From VFMC01 sp044359565 (GTDB lineage: Bacteria; Actinomycetota; Acidimicrobiia; Acidimicrobiales; Ilumatobacteraceae), in the NCBI GenBank assembly GCA_044359565.1, contig JBIKLX010000001.1:6888-70887 (forward strand): a DNA stretch of 64,000 bases, in the 5' to 3' direction. The position numbers and the translations under genes were made by a program. Shown here in pieces: positions 53,708 to 61,507 of the stretch. The notes beneath the pieces are model-generated. The model did no database searches, was not told where the DNA came from, and saw only the letters and a list, made by a program, of their open reading frames with translations. Position 1 is the first letter of the stretch. Every line of letters begins with the position of its first letter.

Positions 53708-54564
53708 CAGCCGAACCTGCCGGTGACGTACTGCTCGGTACGCTGATCGCTCGGGGTGGAGAACATCTTCGTGGTGCGGTCGAACTCGACCAGCACCCCG
53801 GTGCGGCGGTCGCTCTCGGTGTTAACCTCGGTGGTGAAGAACGCCGTGCGATCACTCACTCGTGCTGCCTGCTGCATGTTGTGGGTGACGATGAGGATGG
53901 TGTAGCGCTGCTTCATGTCCTGCATCAGGTCTTCGATGCGGGCGGTGGCGATGGGGTCGAGCGCAGAGCACGGCTCGTCCATCAAGATCACGTCGGGCTC
54001 GACAGCGATGGCCCGGGCGATGCACAGACGCTGCTGCTGACCCCCCGACAGGCTGAGGCCCGATGCCTTCAGGCGGTCCTTCACCTCGTCCCACAGGGCG
54101 GCACCGCGTAGCGACCGTTCGACGACGTCGTCGAGTTCGGCCTTCTTCTTCATGCCCTCGAGCCGCGGCCCGTAGGCGACGTTTTCGTAGATGCTCTTCG
54201 GGAACGGATTCGGCTTCTGGAACACCATGCCGATACGCCGACGCACCTCGGTCGAGTTCACCTGCGGGTCGTAGAGGTTCACCCCGTGGTACTTGACAGA
54301 TCCCTCCACGCGAGCGGTCTCGATGAAGTCGTTCATGCGGTTGAAGCAACGCAGCACCGTGGTCTTGCCACACCCCGACGGACCGATGAATGCGGTGATC
54401 TCGTGCGGCCGGATGGTGAGGGTGACGTTGCGCACAGCGCGGAACGCCCCGTAGTAGACGCTCAGGTCGCTGACATCGAACACCAGCGACTCGTGCGGAT
54501 CCGGCGTCAGCTCAGTGGTCATGGCCTCGCTACTCCTCGTCGTCACGACAATACCAGTGGTCAT
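53707..54564 (-). CDS. pstB: Phosphate ABC transporter ATP-binding protein PstB
   Basis: This is the 285-residue ATPase of the high-affinity phosphate importer. Walker A is ITAFIGPSGCGKTTVLRCFN, the PstB-type loop VFQKPNPFPKSIYENVAYGP, the signature LSLSGGQQQRLCIARAIAVE, Walker B VILMDEPCSALDPIATARIE, the H-loop ILIVTHNMQQAARVSDRTAF. Start choice: ATG 54564 has a good GAGGAG site. An ATG at 54588 overlaps the pstA stop (ATGA) and one at 54522 is also preceded by GAGGAG at longer spacing. The true start may be any of the three. Confidence 0.97.
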   Translation of the reverse strand: MTTGIVVTTRSSEAMTTELTPDPHESLVFDVSDLSVYYGAFRAVRNVTLTIRPHEITAFIGPSGCGKTTVLRCFNRMNDFIETARVEGSVKYHGVNLYDPQVNSTEVRRRIGMVFQKPNPFPKSIYENVAYGPRLEGMKKKAELDDVVERSLRGAALWDEVKDRLKASGLSLSGGQQQRLCIARAIAVEPDVILMDEPCSALDPIATARIEDLMQDMKQRYTILIVTHNMQQAARVSDRTAFFTTEVNTESDRRTGVLVEFDRTTKMFSTPSDQRTEQYVTGRFG

Positions 54565-54584
54565 GGTTGGCTCCTCGGGGTTGG

Positions 54585-55532
54585 TCATGTGCCGGACCGG
54601 ACCTTTTCGAAGCGGTTCCGGAGCAGGATTGCAGCAAGGTTGAACAAGAAGACGATGATCAACAGCACCAGACCCGCGGCCGCGGCCGCACTCGACCAGC
54701 CGTACTCGGCCCCCGGCGTGTCGGGACGTCCCGACCAGTTGTAGATCAGCATCGGGATTGCGGTGAACTTGCCCGTCAGGCTCGCCTGCGGCAGCAGCCC
54801 GGTGATGGCCCCGATCATGATGAGTGGTGCTGCCTCGCCGAGCGCGCGGGCCAGCGAGAGCATCGTGCCGGTGAGAATGCCCGGCGCTGCATAGGGCAAC
54901 ACGTGATCGCGAGTGACCTCCCACTTCGAGGCACCGACACCGTATCCGGCATCGCGAAGCCCCTGCGGCACGGCCCGGATCGCCTCCATCGAGGTGATGA
55001 TCACGATCGGCAGCACCAGTGTGGCGAGCGTCAGCCCGGCGGCGATCACGCTCTCGCCGCCCGTGACCGGGCGCAGCCAGCCGACGAAGATGATCAGACC
55101 GAGCACGCCGTAGATCACGGCAGGCACACCGGCAAGGTTGCGAACATTCACCATCAAGAACCGGGTCAGGCGGTTCTGATGGGCGTACTCCTCGAGGTAG
55201 ATCGCTGCGGCGACGCCGAGTGGGATGGCGAGCACGAGCACGCCGAGACCGATGAACACCGAGCCAAAGATGCCTGGCCCGATGCCGACCTTGGTGGGGT
55301 TCGAGCCGATCGTGTCGGTGAGGAACGCGGTGCCGCGGTCGCTGAGCACAGGCATCGCGCTGGTGAGGACCTGGCCGACGAGCGTGAACAGGATCAGCAG
55401 CGTGACGGAGACCGTGATGAGCAGCAGCGTCGCCAGCAGGAAGCCGGTGATGTCGCGATCGCGGCGGGTGAGCGAGGCTCGAACCGCGTCGGCACCGTGG
55501 GCGCCGGCGGCTCCGGGGGTCATGAGTGCCAC
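54585..55532 (-). CDS. pstA: Phosphate ABC transporter permease PstA
   Basis: This is the 315-residue permease subunit with six membrane helices and the ABC-permease EAA loop visible as AIRAVPQGLRDAGYGVGASK. Other family stretches are IPLGVAAAIYLEEYAHQNRL, NLAGVPAVIYGVLGLIIFVG and LSLARALGEAAPLIMIGAIT. GTG 55532 is preceded by an AGGAG Shine-Dalgarno site with 7-nt spacing, so it is favoured over ATG 55523. It follows pstC by 10 nt. Confidence 0.96.
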   Translation of the reverse strand: MALMTPGAAGAHGADAVRASLTRRDRDITGFLLATLLLITVSVTLLILFTLVGQVLTSAMPVLSDRGTAFLTDTIGSNPTKVGIGPGIFGSVFIGLGVLVLAIPLGVAAAIYLEEYAHQNRLTRFLMVNVRNLAGVPAVIYGVLGLIIFVGWLRPVTGGESVIAAGLTLATLVLPIVIITSMEAIRAVPQGLRDAGYGVGASKWEVTRDHVLPYAAPGILTGTMLSLARALGEAAPLIMIGAITGLLPQASLTGKFTAIPMLIYNWSGRPDTPGAEYGWSSAAAAAGLVLLIIVFLFNLAAILLRNRFEKVRSGT

Positions 55533-55542
55533 GAGTTCGCTC

Positions 55543-56508
55543 CTAGTACTTCTGACGAACTCGGTGTACGAACCGGTCGCCGATGAGGTTGAGCAGGACA
55601 GTGATGAGGAAGAGCAGGAAGCCGACGAAGAAGAGCACTTCGAACGCCGCCCCGCTCTTCACCTGGTCGGTGCCACCAGCCGCGTTGGTCATTGCGGCCG
55701 TCATCGTCAGGCCGGGGTTCAGCGGCGACAGGCCGTTGTACGGGCCGCTGCCGTCGTAGCCACCGGCCATCGTGGCCACCATCGTCTCGCCGATCGCTCG
55801 CGATGTGGCGATGACGAACGCTGCCACCAAGCCCGACACTGCGGCTGGCACCACGACGCGCAGCGTCGTGCTCACCTTGCGGGCACCGATGCCGTAACTG
55901 GCCTCTCGCAGCGACGGCGGTACTGCACGTAGCGCGTCTTCACTGACCGATGCCATGATCGGGATCACCAGGATCCCGATGCCGAGACCTGCGACCATCA
56001 TGTTCCGAGGCTGCTCGGGGTCGAACAGTCGGCTGACGACGTCGGGCGCAATGAACTTCAGCGCGAAGTAGCCGACGACCACCGACGGGATGCCTGCGAG
56101 CACCTCGATCACGGGCTTCACGATCCGCCGCACCCGTGTCGGTGCATATTCGGACAGGTAGATCGCTGCTCCGAGTCCGAACGGCACGGCGACGAGCATC
56201 GCCACCGAGCCGATGACGATGCTGCCGACCACGATGGTGCGCAGGTCGAAGCGTTCTCGACGCGGGAACCACCCGGTGTCGGTGAGCATTCCCAGGTCCC
56301 AGTCGATCGCACGCATGAAGTTGAAGGCCCCACGCACCAGCACGAACAGGATCAACACGCTCACGAGGATCGAGAACAACGCAGCTGACTGCATCAACCG
56401 TCGCATCAACTGTTCGCGGCGACGACGCTTCGGGTCGCCCCCGAGGTCGGCGACGGTGAGTCCGACACCACTGCCGTGCACCTGGTTCGCCGGGATGCTG
56501 CTTGCCAC
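55543..56508 (-). CDS. pstC: Phosphate ABC transporter permease PstC
   Basis: This is the 321-residue permease partner of PstA. It opens with a cytoplasmic basic stretch (DPKRRRREQLMRRLMQSAAL), then six membrane helices. AVPFGLGAAIYLSEYAPTRV, VLAGIPSVVVGYFALKFIAP, EDALRAVPPSLREASYGIGA (EAA loop) and ATSRAIGETMVATMAGGYDG are family motifs. The start is GTG 56508 with AAGGA at 8-nt spacing. A 92-nt gap with a strong stem-loop separates it from pstS. Confidence 0.96.
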   Translation of the reverse strand: MASSIPANQVHGSGVGLTVADLGGDPKRRRREQLMRRLMQSAALFSILVSVLILFVLVRGAFNFMRAIDWDLGMLTDTGWFPRRERFDLRTIVVGSIVIGSVAMLVAVPFGLGAAIYLSEYAPTRVRRIVKPVIEVLAGIPSVVVGYFALKFIAPDVVSRLFDPEQPRNMMVAGLGIGILVIPIMASVSEDALRAVPPSLREASYGIGARKVSTTLRVVVPAAVSGLVAAFVIATSRAIGETMVATMAGGYDGSGPYNGLSPLNPGLTMTAAMTNAAGGTDQVKSGAAFEVLFFVGFLLFLITVLLNLIGDRFVHRVRQKY

Positions 56509-56545
56509 CTGGAGGTCCTTCGATAGGAGGAATGGGAAACGCCTC

Positions 56546-56582
56546 CGGGGCCGGCCGACTGGGGGGAAGTCGGCCGGCCCCG
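56546..56582 (-). terminator. Stem-loop between pstS and pstC
   Basis: CGGGGCCGGCCGACT and AGTCGGCCGGCCCCG form a perfect 15-bp stem with a 7-nt loop. On the minus strand it lies 18 nt after the pstS stop. The downstream side is only weakly T-rich (GTTTCCC), so it is more likely a partial terminator or mRNA 3'-end stabiliser than a full stop. It should make pstS mRNA exceed pstCAB mRNA. Confidence 0.75.
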
Positions 56583-56600
56583 AGGGCTAGGAGGGTTGAC

Positions 56601-57707
56601 TCAGCGAGCGGCCCAGGCGTCGACAGAGGCCTGGATGCGCTCTGCCGGCAGGTCGACGTAGCCAGCGGCGGCCACCTGGGCGAGCCCGGCCTCCGACAGG
56701 TACAGGTCGACGAACGACGCAACGGCCGGGTTCTCAGCAGCAGCGTTCTTGCTCACGTAGATGTAGAGGCTGCGCGAGAACGGGTAGCTGCCGTCGGCGA
56801 TCGCCTCGACGGTGGGAGCGACACAGCCGTCGCCGGCGTCGATGGCAATGCCCTTCATCCGCTCGGCCTCGGCCTGGTAGTAGGCGAAGCCCACCCAGCC
56901 AAGGCTGGTGTCGCTGCCCTCGATGCCCTCGACGATCAGGTTGTCGTTGGGGCTCGACGAGTAGTCGGCGCGCGTGGCCTCGTCGGCGCCGCGCTCCTCG
57001 GCGAAGTCGGCGATCGCGAACTCGACGAAGGTGTCGTAGGTGCCGCTCTCCTCACCGGGGCCGAACACGCTCAGCGGCGCATCGGGAAGGGGCCCCACGG
57101 TCGAGCCCAGCTCGGTGGCGAGGGTGTTGGCGTCGGCCCAGCTGGCGAAACCTTCGCTCTCGGGTCCGATCAGGGCGTAGAGCGCCGGGATGTCGAGGCA
57201 CTCGACGGCAGTGTTCGCCGGGCTGGTGGCGACGGTCAGACCATCGATCGCCACCTCGATCTCGACGTACTCGATGCCGGCCTCTGCGCACAGTGCGGCC
57301 TCTTCGTCCTTGATCTTGCGCGAGGCGTCGCTGATGTCGGCCTCACCGGCGCAGAACTTCTTGAAGCCGTCGCCGGTGCCAGGACCCTCGACGGTGACCT
57401 TCAGTTCGCCGCCGGACTGCTCGAGGGCGAGTTCGCCGACCTTGATCGAGATGGGCTCAACGGTCGACGAACCCGTCACGAATACCTCACCGGCAGCGAG
57501 GTCGCCCTCGCCACCCATGGTGGTCTCGGGCGCCATCGAGGTCTCAGGGGCCATGGTGGTCTCGGCCGCAGCCGTGGTCTCCGGGGCAACGGTCGTCTCT
57601 GCCGCAGCCGTGGTCTCGGCCGACTCCTTGTCGTCGCCGCATGCGGCGCCGAGCAGACCGAGAGTGATGACGCCGGCCAGTGCCAGACGCCGCTTCGAGG
57701 TGTTCAC
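56601..57707 (-). CDS. pstS: Phosphate-binding lipoprotein PstS
   Basis: This is the 368-residue phosphate receptor on the outer face of the membrane. The lipobox is LLGAAC (Cys23), then an unusual 40-residue linker of Glu-Thr-Thr repeats (AETTVAPETTAAAETTMAPE). The binding protein has GSSTVEPISIKVGELALE, VEGPGTGDGFKKFCAGEADI, SDASRKIKDEE, GPGEESGTYDTFVEFAIADF (phosphate contacts) and SLGWVGFAYYQAEAERMKGI. GTG 57707 has AAGGAG nine nt upstream. A PHO-box-like repeat and a -10 element precede it. It is the first gene of pstSCAB-phoU. Confidence 0.97.
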   Translation of the reverse strand: MNTSKRRLALAGVITLGLLGAACGDDKESAETTAAAETTVAPETTAAAETTMAPETSMAPETTMGGEGDLAAGEVFVTGSSTVEPISIKVGELALEQSGGELKVTVEGPGTGDGFKKFCAGEADISDASRKIKDEEAALCAEAGIEYVEIEVAIDGLTVATSPANTAVECLDIPALYALIGPESEGFASWADANTLATELGSTVGPLPDAPLSVFGPGEESGTYDTFVEFAIADFAEERGADEATRADYSSSPNDNLIVEGIEGSDTSLGWVGFAYYQAEAERMKGIAIDAGDGCVAPTVEAIADGSYPFSRSLYIYVSKNAAAENPAVASFVDLYLSEAGLAQVAAAGYVDLPAERIQASVDAWAAR

Positions 57708-57756
57708 GCTGATGTCTCCTTCAGATGGGTTGAGGTAGGGGGAACAACCGTCCGGC

Positions 57757-57762
57757 ATCGTA
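57757..57762 (-). promoter_or_regulatory. -10 element of the pst operon
   Basis: TACGAT on the minus strand, 49 nt before the pstS GTG. Position about 27 nt downstream of the PHO-box-like repeat fits a regulator bound next to the -35 region. Unlike most promoters here it leaves a real leader with a Shine-Dalgarno site. Confidence 0.5.
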
Positions 57763-57789
57763 AGCAGACCAGGTGTCGTTCATCCCCCG

Positions 57790-57811
57790 TTCAGATGAAC
57801 GACGGGTGAAC
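57790..57811 (-). promoter_or_regulatory. PHO-box-like direct repeat before pstS
   Basis: On the minus strand, GTTCACCCGTC and GTTCATCTGAA stand head to tail as two 11-bp units (57801-57811 and 57790-57800). They match the actinobacterial PHO-box form (GTTCACC direct repeats, 11-bp period) recognised by PhoP-type regulators. The linked RegX3-like protein is the obvious candidate. Confidence 0.7.
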
Positions 57812-57859
57812 GGACGTCGAAGTGACCGTGAAGTCGGGCCGGGCGACCGTGGCGCGGGC

Positions 57860-59923
57860 TCAGCGCTTCTGGGTCTTGGCCACCCAGTGGTAGAACCGCT
57901 CCTGGGCATCGCCGTCGGCGAAGTGTTCGGGACCGCGACGGTGCCATGTGCCGTCGGATTCCAGTTCCCAACGCACCGAATCGTCGGCGAGCGACATCTC
58001 GAAAACCGTGTCGAGCCAGGCGCGATGCTTGGGATGGGTGACCGGCACCAGCACCTCGATGCGTCGATCGAGATTGCGCTCCATCCAGTCTGCCGAACCG
58101 ATGAGGTACAGCGGCCTGGTCCCACCCTCGGTGCCGGTCTGCTCACCATGAGCGAAGCAAACGATACGTGAATGCTCGAGGTACCGACCGAGTTGCGACC
58201 GCACCCGGATGGTTTCGCTCTGGCCGGCCACACCCGGCACCAGACAGCAGATACCGCGCACCACGAGGTCGATCCGCACCCCCGCGCGGCTGGCGTCGTA
58301 GAGCGCCTCGATGAGCATCGGGTCGACCAGCGAGTTGAGCTTGACGGTGATACGCCCGTCAGCGCCGAACGACGACTCGTGTTCGATCAGGTCGAGGAGA
58401 TGGCCGCGCAGCTCGCGCGGCGCCACCAGCAGGTTGCGGTACCGATGGGCACGGCTGTAGCCGGTGAGGTGGTTGAACAACTGCGAGATGTCGTCGCCCA
58501 CGTCGGGGTCGCAGGTGATGTAGGCAACGTCTTCGTACAGGCGCGCCGTCTTGGAGTTGTAGTTGCCCGTGCCGATATGGCAGTAGCGGCGCAGACCATC
58601 GTCGTCGTTGCGCACCACCAGCACGCACTTGGCATGGGTCTTCAACCCCACGAGGCCGTACACCACGTGCACACCCGCGCGCTCGAGTGCCTTGGCCCAG
58701 CCGACGTTGGTGGCCTCATCGAAGCGGGCCTTCAACTCCACGAGTACCGCCACCTGCACCCCACGCTCGGCCGCCCGGATGAGGCTGCGGGCGATGGGGC
58801 TGTCGCCGCCGGCGCGGTACAGGGTCATCTTGATCGACTGCACCTTGGGGTCGTCGGCAGCCTGGGCGATGAAGCTCTCGGTGCTGCTGGCAAAACTCTC
58901 GTACGGGTGGTGCACCAACAGTGCCCGCTCGCGCACCACCGAAAAGATGCTGCGCCCGGCATCGTCGGCGGCCACGATGCGACCCGCCGTGACCGGCGGC
59001 CACGGCGTGTCGCGCAGATCGGGTCGGTCGAGCGACGCAAGTTGGAACAGACAGGTGAGATCGAGCAGCGTCTCGTGGTAACTCACGTCGGCGACCTCGA
59101 GGTCGAGTTCGCGGGTGAGCAACTCGACCAGCTCGTCGCTCATTCCTTGCTGCACCTCGAGGCGCACGGCACGACCGAACCGCCGACGGCGCAGCTCCAG
59201 TTCCACCGCTGCCAGCAGGTCGTCGGCGTCCTCCTCTTCGAGGGTGAGATCGACGTTGCGAGTGACGCGGAACGGCCAGCAGTCCTCCACCACCATGCCC
59301 GAGAACAGCAGGTGCAGGTGAGCGGTGATGATCTGCTCGACGGGCACGTACCGCGTGCCATCGCTCAACGCGATGAGCCGCGGGAACACGTTGGGCACCT
59401 TCACCCGCGCAAAGCGCCGCTCGCCGGTCTCGGGATCCGACACCATGGCCGCCAGGCTGAGTGCCAGGTTGGAGATGTACGGGAACGGGTGGGCAGGGTC
59501 GACCGCCAGCGGTGTGAGCACGGGGAAGATCCGGCGTTCGAACACCTCGGTCAATTCGATCCGGTCGGCGACGTCGAGGTCGTGCCACCCGAGCACGTTC
59601 ACACCCACCTCGGCAAGGGCCGGCACGAGTGTGGATCGCCAGAGTTGCTCCTGGCGGGCCACCATCACCGACACCGCGTCGCCAACCACCGCCAGTTGCT
59701 CGGCGGGCGTGAGGCCGTCGGCCGAGCGGACGGTCAGGCCGACGGCGCGCTGGTCCTTCAGCGCGGCGACGCGTACCTGGAAGAATTCGTCGAGGTTGCT
59801 CGAGCAGATGGCGACGAACTTCACCCGCTCGAGCAACGGGATGCCCGGTTCGGCGGCCAGTGACAGAACACGGTCGTTGAAGGCCAGCCAGCTCAGTTCA
59901 CGGTTGAACAGCCGGCCGCTCAT
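57860..59923 (-). CDS. ppk1: Polyphosphate kinase 1
   Basis: This is a 687-residue kinase that polymerises the gamma-phosphate of ATP into polyphosphate, reversibly. The order of PPK1 domains is complete: N-terminal helical domain (RLFNRELSWLAFNDRVLSLA), middle domain (IFPVLTPLAVDPAHPFPYIS), and the two catalytic domains with SFIAQAADDPKVQSIKMTLY, GLKTHAKCVLVVR (phospho-acceptor His region), YCHIGTGNYNSKTARLYEDV and YLIGSADWMERNLDRRIEVL. ATG 59923 follows the 87-residue gene by 12 nt. Same strand as pst genes, 152 nt upstream of pstS. Confidence 0.98.
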   Translation of the reverse strand: MSGRLFNRELSWLAFNDRVLSLAAEPGIPLLERVKFVAICSSNLDEFFQVRVAALKDQRAVGLTVRSADGLTPAEQLAVVGDAVSVMVARQEQLWRSTLVPALAEVGVNVLGWHDLDVADRIELTEVFERRIFPVLTPLAVDPAHPFPYISNLALSLAAMVSDPETGERRFARVKVPNVFPRLIALSDGTRYVPVEQIITAHLHLLFSGMVVEDCWPFRVTRNVDLTLEEEDADDLLAAVELELRRRRFGRAVRLEVQQGMSDELVELLTRELDLEVADVSYHETLLDLTCLFQLASLDRPDLRDTPWPPVTAGRIVAADDAGRSIFSVVRERALLVHHPYESFASSTESFIAQAADDPKVQSIKMTLYRAGGDSPIARSLIRAAERGVQVAVLVELKARFDEATNVGWAKALERAGVHVVYGLVGLKTHAKCVLVVRNDDDGLRRYCHIGTGNYNSKTARLYEDVAYITCDPDVGDDISQLFNHLTGYSRAHRYRNLLVAPRELRGHLLDLIEHESSFGADGRITVKLNSLVDPMLIEALYDASRAGVRIDLVVRGICCLVPGVAGQSETIRVRSQLGRYLEHSRIVCFAHGEQTGTEGGTRPLYLIGSADWMERNLDRRIEVLVPVTHPKHRAWLDTVFEMSLADDSVRWELESDGTWHRRGPEHFADGDAQERFYHWVAKTQKR

Positions 59924-59935
59924 CGGCCGTGCCGC

Positions 59936-60199
59936 TCAGGAGTTGCTCTCGGGATGCCCGAGGTCCCACTCCACCGAGACCTGCTCGCGCTCGCCGTCGC
60001 GCATGATGCGCTCGCGGTTACGGCGGAACTGGGGGTCTTGCGGCGGCAGCAGCACCAGGCGAGCGAGTGCCCGGGTGCGGAACTCCTCGACCACGGTACG
60101 GTCGCCATAGTCGCCGTAGACCTCCCAGTGCGGTGCAACAGGCCCAAGGTAGACGATGCGGACGTGCGCTCGGGGCGCTTCCATCGTGGTGTCGGTCAT
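59936..60199 (-). CDS. Small conserved-looking protein upstream of ppk1
   Basis: This is an 87-residue soluble protein of no family I recognise. Notable stretches are VRIVYLGPVAPHWEVYGDYG, VVEEFRTRALARLVLLPP and RERIMRDGEREQVSVEWDLG. The compact beta-rich N-terminal half and charged C-terminal half suggest a small folded domain. Location 12 nt before ppk1 suggests cotranscription. A GAGGAAAG purine tract lies about 15 nt before ATG 60199, longer than ideal spacing for a Shine-Dalgarno site. Confidence 0.65.
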   Translation of the reverse strand: MTDTTMEAPRAHVRIVYLGPVAPHWEVYGDYGDRTVVEEFRTRALARLVLLPPQDPQFRRNRERIMRDGEREQVSVEWDLGHPESNS

Positions 60200-60296
60200 C
60201 AGTCGATCAGCTTTCCTCGTGCCTCGAACGGCTCACATGGGGCGGCCCAAGTGTACCGGGATGGGGGAAAGGCTGTGCCAGGTCGAAGCACGCTGG

Positions 60297-60302
60297 TAGC
60301 GT
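60297..60302 (+). promoter_or_regulatory. -10 element of whiB (60438)
   Basis: TAGCGT, 136 nt before the whiB start, which has its own Shine-Dalgarno site. This gives a leader of about 130 nt, in contrast to the leaderless genes. The leader contains AACGATCGT at 60350-60358. Confidence 0.45.
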
Positions 60303-60437
60303 CGAGGTTTCCGGGAACCAATCCTCACGCTGCGACGTCAAAGACAGTGAACGATCGTGTCGTGTGGTTCGGCGGGAGCCTCTCGGGGCTGGTGCGGGCG
60401 CACAACAAGGTCGGTCCATCGGCCGGAAGGAGACGCC

Positions 60438-60749
60438 ATGCAACCCCACGAATCCCCCCTCACTCTCGAAACACCAGTCGCCATCCCCGCGCCTCGGCCG
60501 AGCGACGACGAGTCGGTCACGGCCTGGATGGCGATGGGCAACTGCCGCAACTATCCGCCGGCCGTGTTCTTCCCCAGCGACGGCGTCGGCGTCGACAGGG
60601 CCCGCAAGATCTGTGCTGATTGCCCCGTCTCGGCCACCTGCCTCGAGTACGCACTCGCTGAGCGCATCGAGCACGGGGTGTGGGGAGGCTGCAGCGAGCG
60701 CGAGCGGCGCCGCATCCTGAAGCGCCGCCGCGACGCCAGCACCCGCTGA
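60438..60749 (+). CDS. whiB: WhiB-family Fe-S transcriptional regulator
   Basis: This is a 103-residue WhiB protein. Four cluster-binding cysteines fit the family: Cys36, Cys59, Cys62 and Cys68 (RKICADCPVSATCLEYALAE, CxxC-x5-C), followed by GVWGGCSERERRRILKRRR, with the beta-turn GVWGG and the basic DNA-contact tail. ATG 60438 has GGAAGGAG close upstream. The upstream 80 nt in frame is leader, not coding. WhiB proteins bind sigma factor and respond to redox or nitric oxide. Convergent with tatA across a strong terminator. Confidence 0.95.
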   Translation: MQPHESPLTLETPVAIPAPRPSDDESVTAWMAMGNCRNYPPAVFFPSDGVGVDRARKICADCPVSATCLEYALAERIEHGVWGGCSERERRRILKRRRDASTR

Positions 60750-60783
60750 CCGCACCAGCAACTCGACAGACCCCCAGACGCGA

Positions 60784-60826
60784 CAACGGCGCCGTCTCCT
60801 CCGAGCGGAGGGGGCGGCGCCCGTTG
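60784..60826. terminator. Bidirectional intrinsic terminator between whiB and tatA
   Basis: CAACGGCGCCGTCTCCTCC and GGAGGGGGCGGCGCCCGTTG pair almost fully across a 4-nt GAGC loop (one bulge, one G-T pair). It lies between convergent genes at 35 nt from whiB and 13 nt from tatA. It can serve both directions, though U tracts are short on each side. Confidence 0.8.
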
Positions 60827-60838
60827 CGTACTGAGCGA

Positions 60839-61027
60839 TCAGTTGCCCGAGTCGGACTTCGTCTCGGTCTTGTCGGCTTCCTTCTGACCATCGGCCAGGC
60901 CGGACTTGAACTCCTGCTGGGCCTTGCCCAGGTTCTTGGCCAGCTTCGGCAACTGCGAGCCGCCGAAGAGCACCAGGACGACGACGATGATCAGGATGAT
61001 CTCAGGCGGATCGAGGAAAGAGAGCAT
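60839..61027 (-). CDS. tatA: Sec-independent translocase subunit TatA/TatE
   Basis: This is a 62-residue TatA-type protein. A short N-terminal membrane helix (PPEIILIIVVVLVLFGGSQL) is followed by the hinge and amphipathic helix PKLAKNLGKAQQEFKSGL (the FG-x-x-x-LP motif, family pattern LFG-x-KLP), then a polar tail. TatA oligomers form the pore for folded protein export. No tatB or tatC is in the window. ATG 61027 has TAGCCT 6 nt upstream. Confidence 0.95.
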   Translation of the reverse strand: MLSFLDPPEIILIIVVVLVLFGGSQLPKLAKNLGKAQQEFKSGLADGQKEADKTETKSDSGN

Positions 61028-61033
61028 GGGGTC

Positions 61034-61039
61034 AGGCTA
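61034..61039 (-). promoter_or_regulatory. -10 element of tatA
   Basis: TAGCCT on the minus strand, 6 nt before the ATG at 61027, with no Shine-Dalgarno sequence. Confidence 0.6.
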
Positions 61040-61068
61040 GCACGGTGTGGTGGAGACGCGCCTGCGGC

Positions 61069-61335
61069 TCAGGCCGTGACGCGACGAGTTGCAAGGGCGC
61101 GCTGGCGTCGCAGGCGCCGACGTTCGCGCTCGGACAGGCCGCCCCAGATGCCGAACTTCTCGCCGTTGGCGAGCGCGTACTCGAGGCAGTCCATGCGCAC
61201 CACGCAACCGCGGCACACCTCTTTGGCCTCACGCGTGGAAGCGCCGCGCTCGGGGAAGAACAGATCGGGATCAACACCCAAACAGTTGGCCTGGTCTTGC
61301 CAACTGCGCTCATCGTTCGCGTGCTCGGAATCCAT
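61069..61335 (-). CDS. whiB: WhiB-family Fe-S transcriptional regulator
   Basis: This is an 88-residue WhiB protein. Cluster ligands are Cys18, Cys41, Cys44 and Cys50 (EVCRGCVVRMDCLEYALANG), with the Trp/Ala-N-C segment RSWQDQANCLGVDPDLFFPE typical of WhiB2-type proteins and GIWGGLSERERRRLRRQRAL as turn and basic tail. ATG 61335 has GGGGAGG five nt upstream, so it is clearly leadered. A 16-bp perfect palindrome (61390-61405) lies in the leader or operator region. The longer in-frame ORF upstream crosses that palindrome and is rejected. Confidence 0.95.
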   Translation of the reverse strand: MDSEHANDERSWQDQANCLGVDPDLFFPERGASTREAKEVCRGCVVRMDCLEYALANGEKFGIWGGLSERERRRLRRQRALATRRVTA

Positions 61336-61389
61336 TCGGACCTCCCCTACTCGTGCCGTATCGCTGATGAACTGCCTACGGCCTACCAC

Positions 61390-61405
61390 CGCTGTAATTA
61401 CAGCG
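61390..61405. promoter_or_regulatory. Perfect 16-bp palindrome upstream of whiB
   Basis: CGCTGTAATTACAGCG, AT-rich centre in otherwise GC-rich DNA, 55 nt before the whiB start at 61335. On the minus strand a possible promoter (TTGCGC, 18-nt spacer, AACAAT) ends 8 nt before it, so the palindrome would cover the transcription start. A candidate operator. Confidence 0.65.
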
Positions 61406-61507
61406 ATGTCATTGTTCACGAAACGATCACGTTCGCGCAAGAGGGAATCGTGAAGAACTCCTCAAATCGGTCATGACGCATGACATCCGTACCAGGAATC
61501 AGGGCGT

